Assembly: GCA_026874595.1 (NCBI GenBank)
Contig: CM049313.1
Location: forward strand, 25,974,008-26,038,007
Direction of reading: 5' to 3'
DNA length: 64,000 bases
Origin: Sipunculus nudus
Lineage: Eukaryota > Annelida > Sipuncula > Golfingiida > Sipunculidae
The position numbers and the translations under genes are program-made. Under the pieces are notes generated by a model, which was not told where the DNA came from, did not search any database, and was given only the letters and a program-made list of their open reading frames with translations. Within the stretch, counting starts at the first letter, position 1. Every line of letters starts with the position of its first letter. Below are positions 48,951-58,745 of this stretch, piece after piece.

Positions 48951-49165
48951 TGCACCTGCCAATAGGGGAAGTTTCCTTTTGATTTTGGGGTCACCAGGTC
49001 AAAGATTAGGCTCACAGTGCCCATCCATTCACAAATTAGTTTATAGATGATAACTCCAGTTTGGGTAGACAGGTTGGCTTCAAATATTTTGGATAACCTT
49101 ATAAAAATATATCCTTATAGACAAATGCAGCTGAGCGTCGAGACCCATGGGTCCCTAGTTTTTTT
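48951..49165 (+). mobile_element. family A tail fragment, copy 4
   Basis: It carries GATGCACCTGCCAATAGGGG, GGGGTCACCAGGTCAAAGAT, a block like that in copy 1 (GATAACTCCAGTTTGGGTAG) and the tail CAGCTGAGCGTCGAGACCCA. It is a 5'-truncated copy with the same polarity as copies 1 and 2. Confidence 0.65.
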
Positions 49166-51059
49166 TGGTTTTTTTTTGTTTTTTGTTTTTTTCGTTATGG
49201 GGGCTTACACAGTATAATACTCATAACATGCATAATGGGCTAACAGGTCGAGCACTTAAATCTCAGAATCTATTATCTTTGTTAAGAGCAACTACTTGTA
49301 TCTGGAGTGTGAATGGACTATGGATCCATATTTACCTGAACCGCATCAAGCAAATTATCATGATGAAGTTATTCAGTGTAATCACTCAATTGGGGACTAT
49401 ACTTCTATCTTCCCTAAGACCCGTGTGGTAAGCCATGGTATATGTCAAGGACACAACGGTGATTATTTGGACCTGTTATTCTTCTACATTCATCCTCTGA
49501 AACCCTTAAGTAAATCTTGGTAAAAATTAGCCCTTATTTCAGGTAATACGTGTATTTCCTCAAATTTTTAGTAAATACATGAAGTCCCTGGATGAATAAT
49601 AGCAATTACATGTATCTACTGAATTTTCAGGAAATAGTGTATTTCCTAGTTTCACACATTTACCGTAACATATACACCTTTTATTGTCTGTGACATATTT
49701 CAAATGAATTACAGTTTAAGTATAAGGTTTAAAAAATCGGGTATTATATTTTTTCGCTATATGTTACTTCTAATCCAGGTTTGCATATATAATATTTCAG
49801 AGCAAATTTGGAAATTGAACCTAAGTCTAATTCTAATAATTAATATTTTTCATTCCCAATATATAAATATCATTTTCTTAAAGGCAGGGGGATGATTACA
49901 TCGGCCATCCACCCTTACTGAAAAGGTAATTGTATTGACGCCCCTTGCTAGGGTTAACCTCGCGAGTTGTCTTTACATATGCAAACTTAAAGCGTTTGTA
50001 ACTAGCTGGCAATCTGTTCGTATATATAATAACAATATAAAACAACTAATAACTACATGTGAACTTACACTGATGATAGGCTAATCTGCTCATTAAATAA
50101 TAACTTAGATGTATGTCATTTTGTTTTCGGTGGAGTGACAGGTAGAGAATAATATACAGGTTATAAACATGCCGGTACCTGCTATATTGTGTCCCAGTGT
50201 TTTCCCTGTCACTTTGATTTCATGATGTAGGCATCCCAAGCTCTAAAAATATCAATTTTGTTGATAGGGACGCACGCATGACTTTAGTTGTCCAAGATTT
50301 CTTTTTTTGTCTAGACAATAGAACAGGTATATTTTTCATAATTCGTAGGTAAAAAAAAATCCATATATGTCTTGTTCTGTCCAGGGAATGTCTGTTCATC
50401 TAACAAATAGTTCTGATATGAAACACCACTTTACATACTCTATAATCGGATGGTGAAATATATAGCTAATTCATCAAAAACGTGTACAATGGCCTTTTTA
50501 AGTAGATAAATTGCATGGCACAGGCTATAACGGTGAGAAGTTGGCCTGGCGGGGTAAGTCCGGGGCGGGGAGCACGGGGGGGCAGGCGACCCCCGGTCAA
50601 TCATAGACATGTTTTATCATCTCCTGTATCAAGCCGACACCTCGCCTGGCACCGGGCGTTAAAGGAGTGTGGGTCATCATACCATTCACATTAGTCTTAT
50701 GCTGCGTCTTATTGGTCCTTCATATAACGTTATGAGGATGTAACAGGTCATTATAAAACCGGATTAACCTTGAGCGTCCTCTCTTAAGCCGCCTGTTCCG
50801 GTACCGGGCTCAGGATGGGGTTAGGAATCTTTCCTACCTCAAGAGTGCTCAAGAGTGAATAATTCACATAAGTCCGGTCATTGAACCTGATATATGCACG
50901 GAGTTGGATAAGAGCTGCAAATTAACTGGGCCACAATGATTTGTACACCATTAGGTGTCCTATAAAATAGAGCACATTCCTCTGGCCGGGATCAAGTTTG
51001 GTTTTATAGCATTCAGCTGGCGGGGCTTAGTCTGACACCAAAGCCAACTTAAACTGTTT
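49166..51059 (+). other. intron 2, mostly unrecognised
   Basis: It contains the second copy of the direct repeat (49880-49945). From 50520 to 51020 the DNA is GC-richer and non-repetitive, a candidate for conserved non-coding sequence, which I cannot test here. No gene. Confidence 0.4.
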
Positions 51060-51300
51060 GTTAACTCTATGCCCCTACCACCCGTCCTTCCGTCAGTAGG
51101 GCACAAATCGTCATCATTTGACCGAGTAACGTCTAACTTTACATTCCTTGGAAACCTTACATTAGGCCAGAGTGACCTATATTCTCATGGTAATGATGAC
51201 CTATATTCATCAATGTGGTTGAACAAATATTTTGTGTCGGTTCATAAAGTTCATATAAATAGTAAACCTCATTTGTGTCTTAATACTATCAAAATGCAAC
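51060..51300 (+). mobile_element. family A head fragment, copy 5
   Basis: CCGTCCTTCCGTCAGTAGGG then CACAAATCGTCATC and CCTTGGAAACCTTACATTAG parallel the head of copies 1 and 2. The similarity fades after about 120 bp. Confidence 0.5.
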
Positions 51301-51678
51301 GTTTGTAACCAGTTCTACAAAAAAGTGACCGCAAGTTTTTAGTATTTACTGGGAATTGTTCAAATGAGCAAATTAAACATCATAGTTAAGGTATTAAGAC
51401 AAGCTGAAGTCACCAATGACCACGTGTTATATCTCATATGAGAGACGCTCACTGGTAGAAATTAGACTGGTAAAAGACCGTACAACATAGCAACACGCAG
51501 GCAAGAGTACCGAATATAGCTACAAAAATGTTAAAACCTGAACACACTCGGATACTTTAAATATAAAAAAACATGTACTAAAACATAAATACATACATAC
51601 AACTGATAAGGGGTTGTAATGATATGAACAGGCCAAATATATTTAATTTGTGATGGTATCTATTGTTACAACTTTCAG
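51301..51678 (+). other. intron 2, 3' end before exon 3
   Basis: Non-coding. It ends in the acceptor TTACAACTTTCAG. Confidence 0.6.
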
Positions 51679-51947
51679 AGAGCCGCGAGAAGGCCTACAT
51701 ATACGCCGTATCTACAGCAGGGATCATGCACAGCGTCACCAGGGCGTGCTCCAAGGGGTATCTACATATATGTACATGTGACCAGAAGATCAGACGCACA
51801 GAGCCAAAGGGCAAGTTTATATGGGGAGGCTGCTCCGACAACATCCGCTACGGCAGCAAATTCACGCGACAGTTTACGGATCAACGAGAATCCCCGAGAT
51901 CAGACGAAGGCCTGATGAATCTGTGGAACAACGGCGCTGGACGCCGG
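51679..51947 (+). CDS. wnt16: Wnt16 exon 3: central Wnt domain
   Basis: This exon encodes residues 117-206, with the first codon completed from exon 2. It reads SREKAYIYAVSTAGIMHSV then TRACSKG (118-143), close to the Wnt16 form of this block. It carries C140, C148, C150 and C168, then WGGCSDNIRYG (165-175), strongly conserved in all Wnts. Near the end it reads LMNLWNNGAGRR, where nearly all Wnts have MNLHNNEAGR. The His-to-Trp and Glu-to-Gly changes are unusual. The acceptor at 51677-51678 is chosen over the AG two bases later because only it keeps the frame. The donor CGCCGG|GTAAGG leaves phase 0. The open frame running on to 52082 is intron read-through. Confidence 0.96.
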
Positions 51948-52329
51948 GTAAGGCCCTTGTCAATCGTAACATTTGTGAAATTTTGTAAGCATGAAAAACA
52001 GAAAACGATTATTTTTTTTCAAAAATCACCATTTAAAATTGCATGTAAATTTTTAGATAAATTGTGCAAAGCAGACTCTTAAGTCTTTCAGGATGGCGGA
52101 GTTGCTGACTCGAATGTTTACCCTCACGGTGTCCATTTCCGTTTAAAAAAAGAACCTAGAAATAATCAAATTATTACATTCCAGTTCCGACGCTTACTGT
52201 TAATTCTAGACGAGTCTACGCGCTAAATGTAGTACGATGCTACAGGCATCCAACGTCATATAAGAACAAGATCAGGTCATTAAAATATAAAATTATTTGG
52301 TTAAAGATTAACATAAGCGGAACTCATTA

Positions 52330-52369
<40 letters not shown>

Positions 52370-52864
52370 ATACTACTACTACGTTTTGATTATGGGCCTA
52401 CACTCATTAATGACCTTTTATAACCTTGTTGCCATGTTCAAGTATGCATAAGTGAAATAAAAAGATTTGTCAAAATTAACTTTTAAAATATCTGTGAGCG
52501 GAAAGTCAGCCTGAATGTAGCCCTACATGTGGCGACACCTATACGGCGTATTTACGGCGTTTATATAAAAGGGTACTTTTGCATTTCGCGTTACACCCTT
52601 TGTTTTAGATAATAAATTTGGTAAAGCAACGCCGGGCAGCAGGAGTGGTAAGAATGATTCACGAGTGCTTAGGTCTCGGAAACATGTTTACACTACAGAA
52701 AGCAATAAGAACAGAAAACAAGACAAAACCAACTGTCATAATATCCCTATTGTAAATAACCTGAACATCTGTTAACGCCACCACTAAACACTGCTAAATA
52801 TAGAACTATCAATCATGGCATGAATTTTGTGGATGTACTTCAATTCACGAAACTCGTAGTTTTC
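51948..52864 (+). other. intron 3, 5' part
   Basis: Non-coding. It contains a (CT)n tract at 52333-52365. Otherwise nothing is recognised. Confidence 0.55.
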
Positions 52865-53400
52865 TCCCCACACTGAGAAGTCCAGACTGTTGTGGTTTAA
52901 ACACGGTGCCGCCACCGTACAGGAAAATCGTGTACATGCGATGACTCAAAAAATATTTCAGGGATCTTTTTTTCAAATCGTACATGTGCCTATATATTGG
53001 GAAGCGGACGAAACCTATTTACAAAAGAGTCACTGTTAGGGTGACCTTGACCCTGAATAGATCCATTTTGGGCCAAAATCAACATTAACATTTTAGGCCA
53101 AAATAAAACATTAAGTATCTGAAAAAGGTTGGATGGATTGCTCCCAAAAACCGGGAGATGTTACACTTTGGAAAGCCATGTTTTGTCTGGAAGACAACTG
53201 CAATCCTTTTCCTGTTTTGGCGCCATTTAATATAACAAGTCACTGCCACTTGACAAAAGTGTCAGCACTGCAATTAAAAAAAAAATAATGGATATATTTC
53301 TTTCATACTGTACACATTCTCAGATATGGAATGAAGCGTATTCAAATTTTGGTCATGACCTGTACCATTGGAAAGGCCTTGACCTTTCATAATTCCATAG
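52865..53400 (+). mobile_element. family A-related fragment, copy 6
   Basis: AGAAGTCCAGACTGTTGTGG then TTTAAACACGGTGCCGCCAC resembles the AAGTCGGGATACTATGG start of copies 3 and 7. It also contains GGGTGACCTTGACCCTGAAT and GCCACTTGACA phrases shared with them. It is interrupted by a SINE at 53401. Confidence 0.55.
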
Positions 53401-53520
53401 GGGCGTGGACAATCGAGTTTTAACACGGTCGGCTCTCTTCGCTAGGCACCCGGGTTCAATTCCCATTAGTGTGGGTTGTAGTGGCCTGTCCAAGGACGAT
53501 GGTTTTCTCCGACCCTTCTA
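53401..53520 (+). mobile_element. tRNA-derived SINE fragment, nested in family A
   Basis: A box-B-like GGGTTCAATTCCC (about 53452-53464) is preceded by a tRNA-like stretch from GGGCGTGGACAATCGAGTTT (53401). It is followed by a body with GGTTTTCTCCGACC, a phrase seen in many invertebrate SINEs. Family A sequence resumes about 25 bp further on, so the SINE appears to have inserted into it. Confidence 0.6.
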
Positions 53521-54294
53521 AATTTGATATAGTTGTATATATCCCCAGACAAAGTCGGGATACTATGGTTTAAGCACGGTCGCGCCGCCGCCGCCGCAGT
53601 AATTTCGTTTGGACACGATAATTAAAAAAAAAATATTTTACGGATCTTAACCAAACTTGACATGTGCATAGATATGGGTGAGAGAACGAAGTCTAATTAA
53701 AGTGGGGTCATGACCTTTAATAGGAGTGTGACCATGACCTTGAATTGGTCCATTTTGGGGAAAATAACACAAATTCTTTTTATATTTCAAGAAATCTTGC
53801 ATGAATTGATCCAAAATCTACTTGACTGAAGATCTTGGATAGTACTGTCATGTTCCAGAAAATGTTGGCGCCACCTGTTAGCCTTTTCTTTTTTTTGTAC
53901 CATTTAATACCCCTATCATTGCCACCTAACAGTACTGTGAGCATTTTAAGTAAAAAAAACTAATGGGCAGATTTCTTTCATATTATGCTTATACATAGAC
54001 ATAGGTTATGGGATGATGTTTATTAAAATTGGGCTCATGACCTTTCATAGAAGAGTGACCTTGACCTTGAATATTGCCATAGATGGTGAAAATCACACAA
54101 AATCATGAATATCTCAATAAGGGTGCATGGATTGGTCAAAAAATCAATTTGACCAAAGATCTTGGATAGCTTGGACTTCTGCGGAGGACAGGTGGCGCCA
54201 CCTTCTGTCCTTTTCTTGTTTTCGCGCCTTTTAATACCCCATCATTGCCACTTGATAGAACTGTGAGCATTATAAGTCCAAAACCAATAGACGG

Positions 54295-55135
54295 ATTGGG
54301 CTGAATTTGTGCATGTCCATAGATCGTGGATACCTCCATCTTGTATTAAAGAATGGTGGCGCTATCTGCAATCGTTAATGTGTGGCGCCAATCCGTACGT
54401 TTGCTTTCGGTAAAAATTGCTCATATATCCGGAGTGGTTCAAGGTTTTGGTATGAAATTTGGCATGTCCAACCATCTTGGAAAGGTTTCTTGTAAGCCAG
54501 ACAGTTGGCGCCATCAACCTTCCCATTTTTGTAGAATAAATTAATGCCCTTTTCTCAGGAGTAATTTGCCCTATTGGCCAAAAAATGTGCATATCCATAA
54601 AGCTTGGACTCCTCCGTCTTGTACCTAAGACAGGTGGCGCAATCTGCAATAGTTTTGCCATGGCGTCCTTCTGTACATGTGCTTTGGGTGAAAATTGCTC
54701 ATATCTGCTAAGTGGTTCACGATATTGGTTTTAAATTTGACATGTCTATCCATCTTGGATAACTTTCTCATAAACCAGAAATGTGGCGCAACCTGCCTTC
54801 CCGTTTCCACAGAATAAATTCATGCTCTTTTCCTTAGGAGTGGTGTGCTTTATGTTCTGAAGCTGTGCATGTCCATAGATCTTGGCCTCCTCCATCTTGT
54901 ACTCAAGACTGGCATTTTTTGTGTAGTGTTCATCCGTACATTTGTATGCCTACTAGGTGACAATTGCTCATATCTGAGGAGTCCTTCAATGTGTTGGTCT
55001 CCAATTTGGCATGTCCATCTATCTTGGAGAGTTTTCTCGTCAACCAGACAGGTGGCGCCACCTACCTACCATTTTTATAGTATAAATTAATCAACTTTTC
55101 TCAAGAGTGATTCACCGTATTGGCCCCCATATTTG
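54295..55135 (+). repeat. 278-bp tandem repeat, second locus (about 3 copies)
   Basis: Same unit as in intron 2. Copies start near 54295, 54571, 54852 and a partial near 55118. Signature phrases TGTGGCGCCAATCCGTACG, TTGCTCATATATCCGGAGTG and CAGGTGGCGCCACCTACC are kept, though the third copy lacks part of the centre. Confidence 0.85.
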
Positions 55136-55942
55136 GTGAAAAATATTGTTTCTCAAGATGATAGATGGAAGAAACCATAGTCGCTTGCTAAGTGTCAGTG
55201 TATGCTGCTGAAGAGGGGGGGGGGCTATTCTTAAAGGGGGGGGGGGTTAATTGTCTGGGGATACTAAGGCACCTGCGGTGCCAAGAAATATCCAGTTAAA
55301 CTATTGTGGATAATATAATCACAAAAAAGACAGATTAAATCTGAGGAAATATTGAATATAAGTGAACCCAAGAACTTTTAAAGTACTGTATATATTTCCC
55401 CCTAAACATTGTTTCACTCACGGATGAATTCGAGAACTGGTGACCTTGACGATAATCAAGGTCAAATCAGATGAAAAATGCAGGCATACGTTTTTTGAAC
55501 CCCAACACTTTCGAACTATAGTTTATATATTTCCTAGATCTCAAATTGAATACACCAAGTGTTTCAACCAAATTCTCGTCGGAGTTTGAAACTTGTGACA
55601 TTGATCTTCATGGTAAATTCCGTACAGTGTTATTATATGCTTCAGAACTATAGGGGCTTATTTTAAAGAGGGTGTTTTAAAGAGGGAATTATTTCGTTTT
55701 TATCTGCATGAATTTACGTTTACCAATTCACAGGGGTTTCGAATAAGTTTACACATGTATATAAATATTGTTTTCTATAAACCTTACATTGACTTCAAAA
55801 TATAGATTTTATTCACAGATTTTAAGGATCTTAGGATCTAAGGATTTTCTGTGTGCTTTTCAATTATTCACGGGGACTTAAAATAACTTCACTATTTGAA
55901 ATTGTCTGGTCACTGCCTTCTTATTAAATGACCATTATTGAA

Positions 55943-55973
<31 letters not shown>

Positions 55974-56033
55974 ATCGGGTCGCATCCCGTGAAACAGACT
56001 GTTGTGAATTTTTAGTGTTTTTTTTCTCCAGAG

Positions 56034-56035
<2 letters not shown>

Positions 56036-56101
<66 letters not shown>
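56036..56101. repeat. (TA)n microsatellite
   Basis: About 66 bp of TA, 125 bp upstream of exon 4. A shorter AT tract lies at 55942-55970. Confidence 0.95.
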
Positions 56102-56103
<2 letters not shown>

Positions 56104-56226
56104 ATCGAAATAAGATTATTCTTGTAAACAGCTTGAGCTGAGCGCCGTGCTGGGTCTCTTGTGTTAATGGTTCACATGATGTGTAGAATGTATCTATCAG
56201 CAGGCATTGTTTCTTCCTCGTTCCAG

Positions 56227-56688
56227 GCAATAAAGAAGAGCATGAAACTTCTGTGCAAGTGTCATGGTGTTTCTGGGTCTTGTTCTGTGAAAATCTGTTG
56301 GCGGACTATGGCGACCTTCCGCATGGTCGGGGCTGTGTTAAAAGAGAGGTTTGAGGGCGCAGCCAAAATGAAGCTGAGTCCGCGTAAACTTAGACTCAAA
56401 CCGTACGCACGAAGCCAAAAGAAACCCACCCGCGGTGACCTTGTCTACCTCGAAGACTCCCCAAACTTCTGTGAATATAATCCCGAGCTGGGAATTCTGG
56501 GAACGAAAGGACGTGAATGTAACAAGACGAGTTACGGACTAGACGGGTGTCTCCTCATGTGTTGTGGCCGAGGATATCAGACAATGGTGACTGAAATCGA
56601 GGAAGACTGTGACTGCAAGTTCTTCTGGTGTTGTCGTGTTGAATGTAGAAAATGCAAGAGAGTAATCAACAGACACTTTTGTAATTAG
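56227..56688 (+). CDS. wnt16: Wnt16 exon 4: acylation loop, linker and C-terminal domain
   Basis: This exon encodes residues 207-359 and the TAG stop. It opens with the palmitoleoylation loop CKCHGVSGSCSVKICW (216-231). Ser222 is the residue that Porcupine acylates and that binds the Frizzled groove. A basic linker (about 253-275, rich in Lys and Arg) follows, as in vertebrate Wnt16. The C-terminal domain has DLVYLEDSPNFC (277-288), LGTKGRECNKTS (297-308, with sequon N305), DGCLLMCCGRGY (312-323) and the Cys-rich finger CDCKFFWCCRVECRKC (334-349), ending HFCN. Sixteen of the 24 conserved cysteines are here. The acceptor is TCGTTCCAG. An upstream in-frame ATG at 56161 lies in the intron and is not the start. 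The product is a secreted lipid-modified morphogen acting on Frizzled receptors. Confidence 0.97.
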   Translation, partial: AIKKSMKLLCKCHGVSGSCSVKICWRTMATFRMVGAVLKERFEGAAKMKLSPRKLRLKPYARSQKKPTRGDLVYLEDSPNFCEYNPELGILGTKGRECNKTSYGLDGCLLMCCGRGYQTMVTEIEEDCDCKFFWCCRVECRKCKRVINRHFCN

Positions 56689-56870
56689 TTATAGAGTGCA
56701 CACACAATCACACACGCGCACACACACACATCGGTAAAGAGGGTAATGTATTTAAGGAGTCATGAGTTAGTGCATGGACTCCATGCACCATTCATTATTT
56801 ACGTTGTAGATAGAACATTCTTTTGGTGATAATGTGTTAAGATAATAAAGGAATATAATAAGGTCAGGAC
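56689..56870 (+). other. wnt16: Wnt16 3' UTR
   Basis: It runs from the stop codon to about 20 bp past the poly(A) signal. It includes a (CA)n-like stretch at about 56699-56730. The length assumes the first good signal is used; later sites cannot be excluded. Confidence 0.6.
56844..56849 (+). terminator. poly(A) signal AATAAA
   Basis: Canonical AATAAA 156 bp after the stop codon, followed about 20 bp later by a GT/T-rich stretch (GACTTTTGTTTCGTG) that fits a downstream element. Confidence 0.7.
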
Positions 56871-57398
56871 TTTTGTTTCGTGACACATAAGATTAAACTC
56901 CAAACTGGGAAGATAAAGGGATGGAACCCGATTACAAAAGTCTCAAAAGCTTTGCCAGGCTATTTGTACAAAGGCGTGTAGATACCTTTCGGGGGTTTAT
57001 ATTGTCGCCTTTTTGAGCGTTTACTTTGGGACTGTGCGTGACCACCAGCAGTATGACGTCATTATGCTTCCTTCCGGATGCGACACCTGGCCGCGGTTCT
57101 GATAACCAGCTGTGACAGTTCGGGTATGGGAAATTGATCATTATTTTACGAGAGCTACAAAGGAGGCGACGTGCGTGATGTCATGTCCCCGGCTCGTTAT
57201 ATCACTGTGTTAATGCCAAACAAGCCTCCCTTACAAACGTTACTGGAATAGTGGAAACCAATGAAAATATGTATTCAATACAGCTATTAATTTCGTAATA
57301 GTACTTTTATATAAGCCAAAAAATAATGGTTCCACTCAGTAATAAGATAAAGATAACAAATGAGTTCAACGACTTCATGAAGTATTATACATGGAAGT
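56871..57398. other. downstream intergenic, nothing recognised
   Basis: Non-coding DNA after the gene. Confidence 0.5.
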
Positions 57399-57485
57399 GT
57401 CTAGGAAGCCGACAATGTCGGCTGCGGAGTGTCAGTCAGGGCACTGAGGGCAGTCTGCGCAGCCGACCATGTCGGTTGCCTAGAC
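57399..57485. repeat. 87-bp inverted repeat with internal palindromes
   Basis: The arms 57399-57426 (GTCTAGGAAGCCGACAATGT then CGGCTGCG) and 57458-57485 are complementary at nearly every position. Each arm holds its own CCGACA-TGTCGG palindrome. A further CTGCGCAGCCGACAGTG phrase follows at about 57503, so part of the arm is repeated a third time. Confidence 0.8.
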
Positions 57486-58681
57486 TTTACACACGCTAGA
57501 CCCTGCGCAGCCGACAGTGCTGTAGCTGGTATTATAGTACCTGTATTGGCTAATCTTTTTTGTACAAGGTACATCACTGTTTCAGGTTTAGCATACATGA
57601 TACTGAACAGTTATCAGATATCAAATGTGAAAAAATACAAGATTAATTTTCATATTGTTTTATCATGTACCGGTATTATAAATAAAACAGTAGTGAACAT
57701 GTTTTTCACGTCCATATTTAACACAATGTTTGAAACATTCTCGTGCACTGATACCAAAAACTCTCACAATATTCATAAACAGGTAATTGAATTTTATTTA
57801 CTGGTTCAGGTGATTAAGGTAGTGTATACATTGTTGATAGTGTGTTTGTTTTGCAGTACCCTATATGATTACCCTTACGGGTCATAAGTTTGTAGAACCC
57901 GCGGCCAGAGAGCAGATTCTGAATTCTTGATGAGTACTGCATGAGTAAGTCGATAAACTGAATATAAGTTGATCTTGCAACTCTCCTTTTAAGTCACGGA
58001 TTAATTGTAATAGTAAACTACTGCTGTGAAGAAGATGGGTGAGGAGCAAAAGTTTAAAATGTAATATAATTGTTAATCCTTCAGTGCAAATATTTTTACA
58101 AATTGTGACAGTTAAATTTTGAGTTTTATCGAGAAGTAAGGAATGGTATATCAGTCACAAGTGATATTAAAGCTTGGTACTAACCACATCTGATATTTAA
58201 TCATTGCTTCAATGTCATGTATGCTTAGCCTGAAACAGTGTTGTATCTTTATATTTTGTACAATAAAGGTTCATATAAATGGAGTTATGAAAATATGATT
58301 AATCATGATTTAATAGTGAAGTAACCAGAATTAAAAATGTTGAAATATCAGTACTGTAAAGGACACACACACTATAATATTATATAAGTGTGCATGTGTA
58401 ACTAGACAATACGAGTGCTTTAATACCAGCTACAACATTTGTCGGCTGTGCATGGTCTAAAGCAGTGCCCCCCCCCCCCCCTTGAGCAATAACATCTCTA
58501 ATATTTTATCTATTTCTTTTCCCATTTATTCGCTTTTAATTTTCTTTTTTTATATATATTATTTCCCCTAGCAATTAAAATATTATTGAATCCACAGTTA
58601 ATTGCATTCTTATTCATGTTAAGGATATTAACGAATAGCCCTGCATGCATGAGATTAAATTTTTTCTATACTGAGGGAGGG
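57486..58681. other. downstream intergenic, nothing recognised
   Basis: AT-rich. The 152-residue open frame covering 57429-57887 crosses the hairpin and has no domain, so it is not called. A C run lies at 58468-58481. Confidence 0.5.
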
Positions 58682-58745
58682 AGTCTTTCCGGCTAATACT
58701 CGAACTCACGACCTGTCCTCTGTTGAGTCCGTGGCGCTGCCTGCA
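58682..58745 (-). mobile_element. possible tRNA-derived SINE fragment
   Basis: On the minus strand, GGCAGCGCCACGGACTCAAC then AGAGGACAGG and GTGAGTTCGAGTATTAGCC look like the anticodon-to-T-arm half of a tRNA with a box B. A good box A and a clear body were not found, so it may be a truncated SINE. Confidence 0.45.

Larger units (their letters stand above)
53545..56160 (+). mobile_element. interspersed repeat, family A, copy 7
   Basis: It begins AAGTCGGGATACTATGGTTT then AAGCACGGTCGCG and a CCGCCGCCGCCG block. It contains GACCTTGACCTTGAAT, the shared GATCTTGGATAGCTTGGACT, GGTGGCGCCACC (54191, 55051) and a tandem 278-bp array. It ends in GAGCTGAGCGCCGTGCTGGG near 56131, the family tail, which lies only about 100 bp before exon 4. 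AT microsatellites at 55942-55970 and 56036-56101 interrupt the end. Confidence 0.65.
11310..56870 (+). other. wnt16: Wnt16 transcription unit (4 exons, 3 introns)
   Basis: The unit runs from the predicted start downstream of the TATA box to just past the poly(A) signal at 56844. Coding exons join 11413-11504, 41265-41521, 51679-51947 and 56227-56688, giving 1080 nt including the stop (359 residues). All junctions obey GT-AG: donors GTAAGT, GTAAGT and GTAAGG; acceptors TTTTTCAG, CTTTCAG and GTTCCAG. Intron phases are 2, 1 and 0. The last intron falls right after the motif equivalent to NLHNNEAGR, a position shared by many Wnt genes. Wnt16 is favoured over other subfamilies by the YLGI start, the AYIYAV-AG--HSVTRACS block, VK-CW-TM--F after the acylation loop, a very basic linker, and GRECN-TS in the C-terminal domain. 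About 98% of the unit is intron. There is no neighbouring gene in the window. Confidence 0.85.

Noticed and set aside
51679-51682. Alternative exon 3 acceptor two bases downstream (CAGAG)
   Set aside because: It would shift the frame; only 51679 joins codon 117 to SREKAYIYA correctly.
56161-56226. N-terminal extension of exon 4 from an upstream ATG
   Set aside because: It lies in the intron before the acceptor TCGTTCCAG; the Wnt similarity begins exactly after that acceptor.
11413-56688. Assignment to Wnt2, Wnt4, Wnt5, Wnt7 or Wnt11
   Set aside because: SWWYLG-type starts also occur in Wnt2 and Wnt5, but the HSVTRACS block, VK-CW-TM, the basic linker and GRECN fit Wnt16 better. A tree is still needed.
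57429-57887. 152-residue open frame downstream of the gene
   Set aside because: It starts within the hairpin repeat and continues into AT-rich DNA; no domain or codon pattern supports it.
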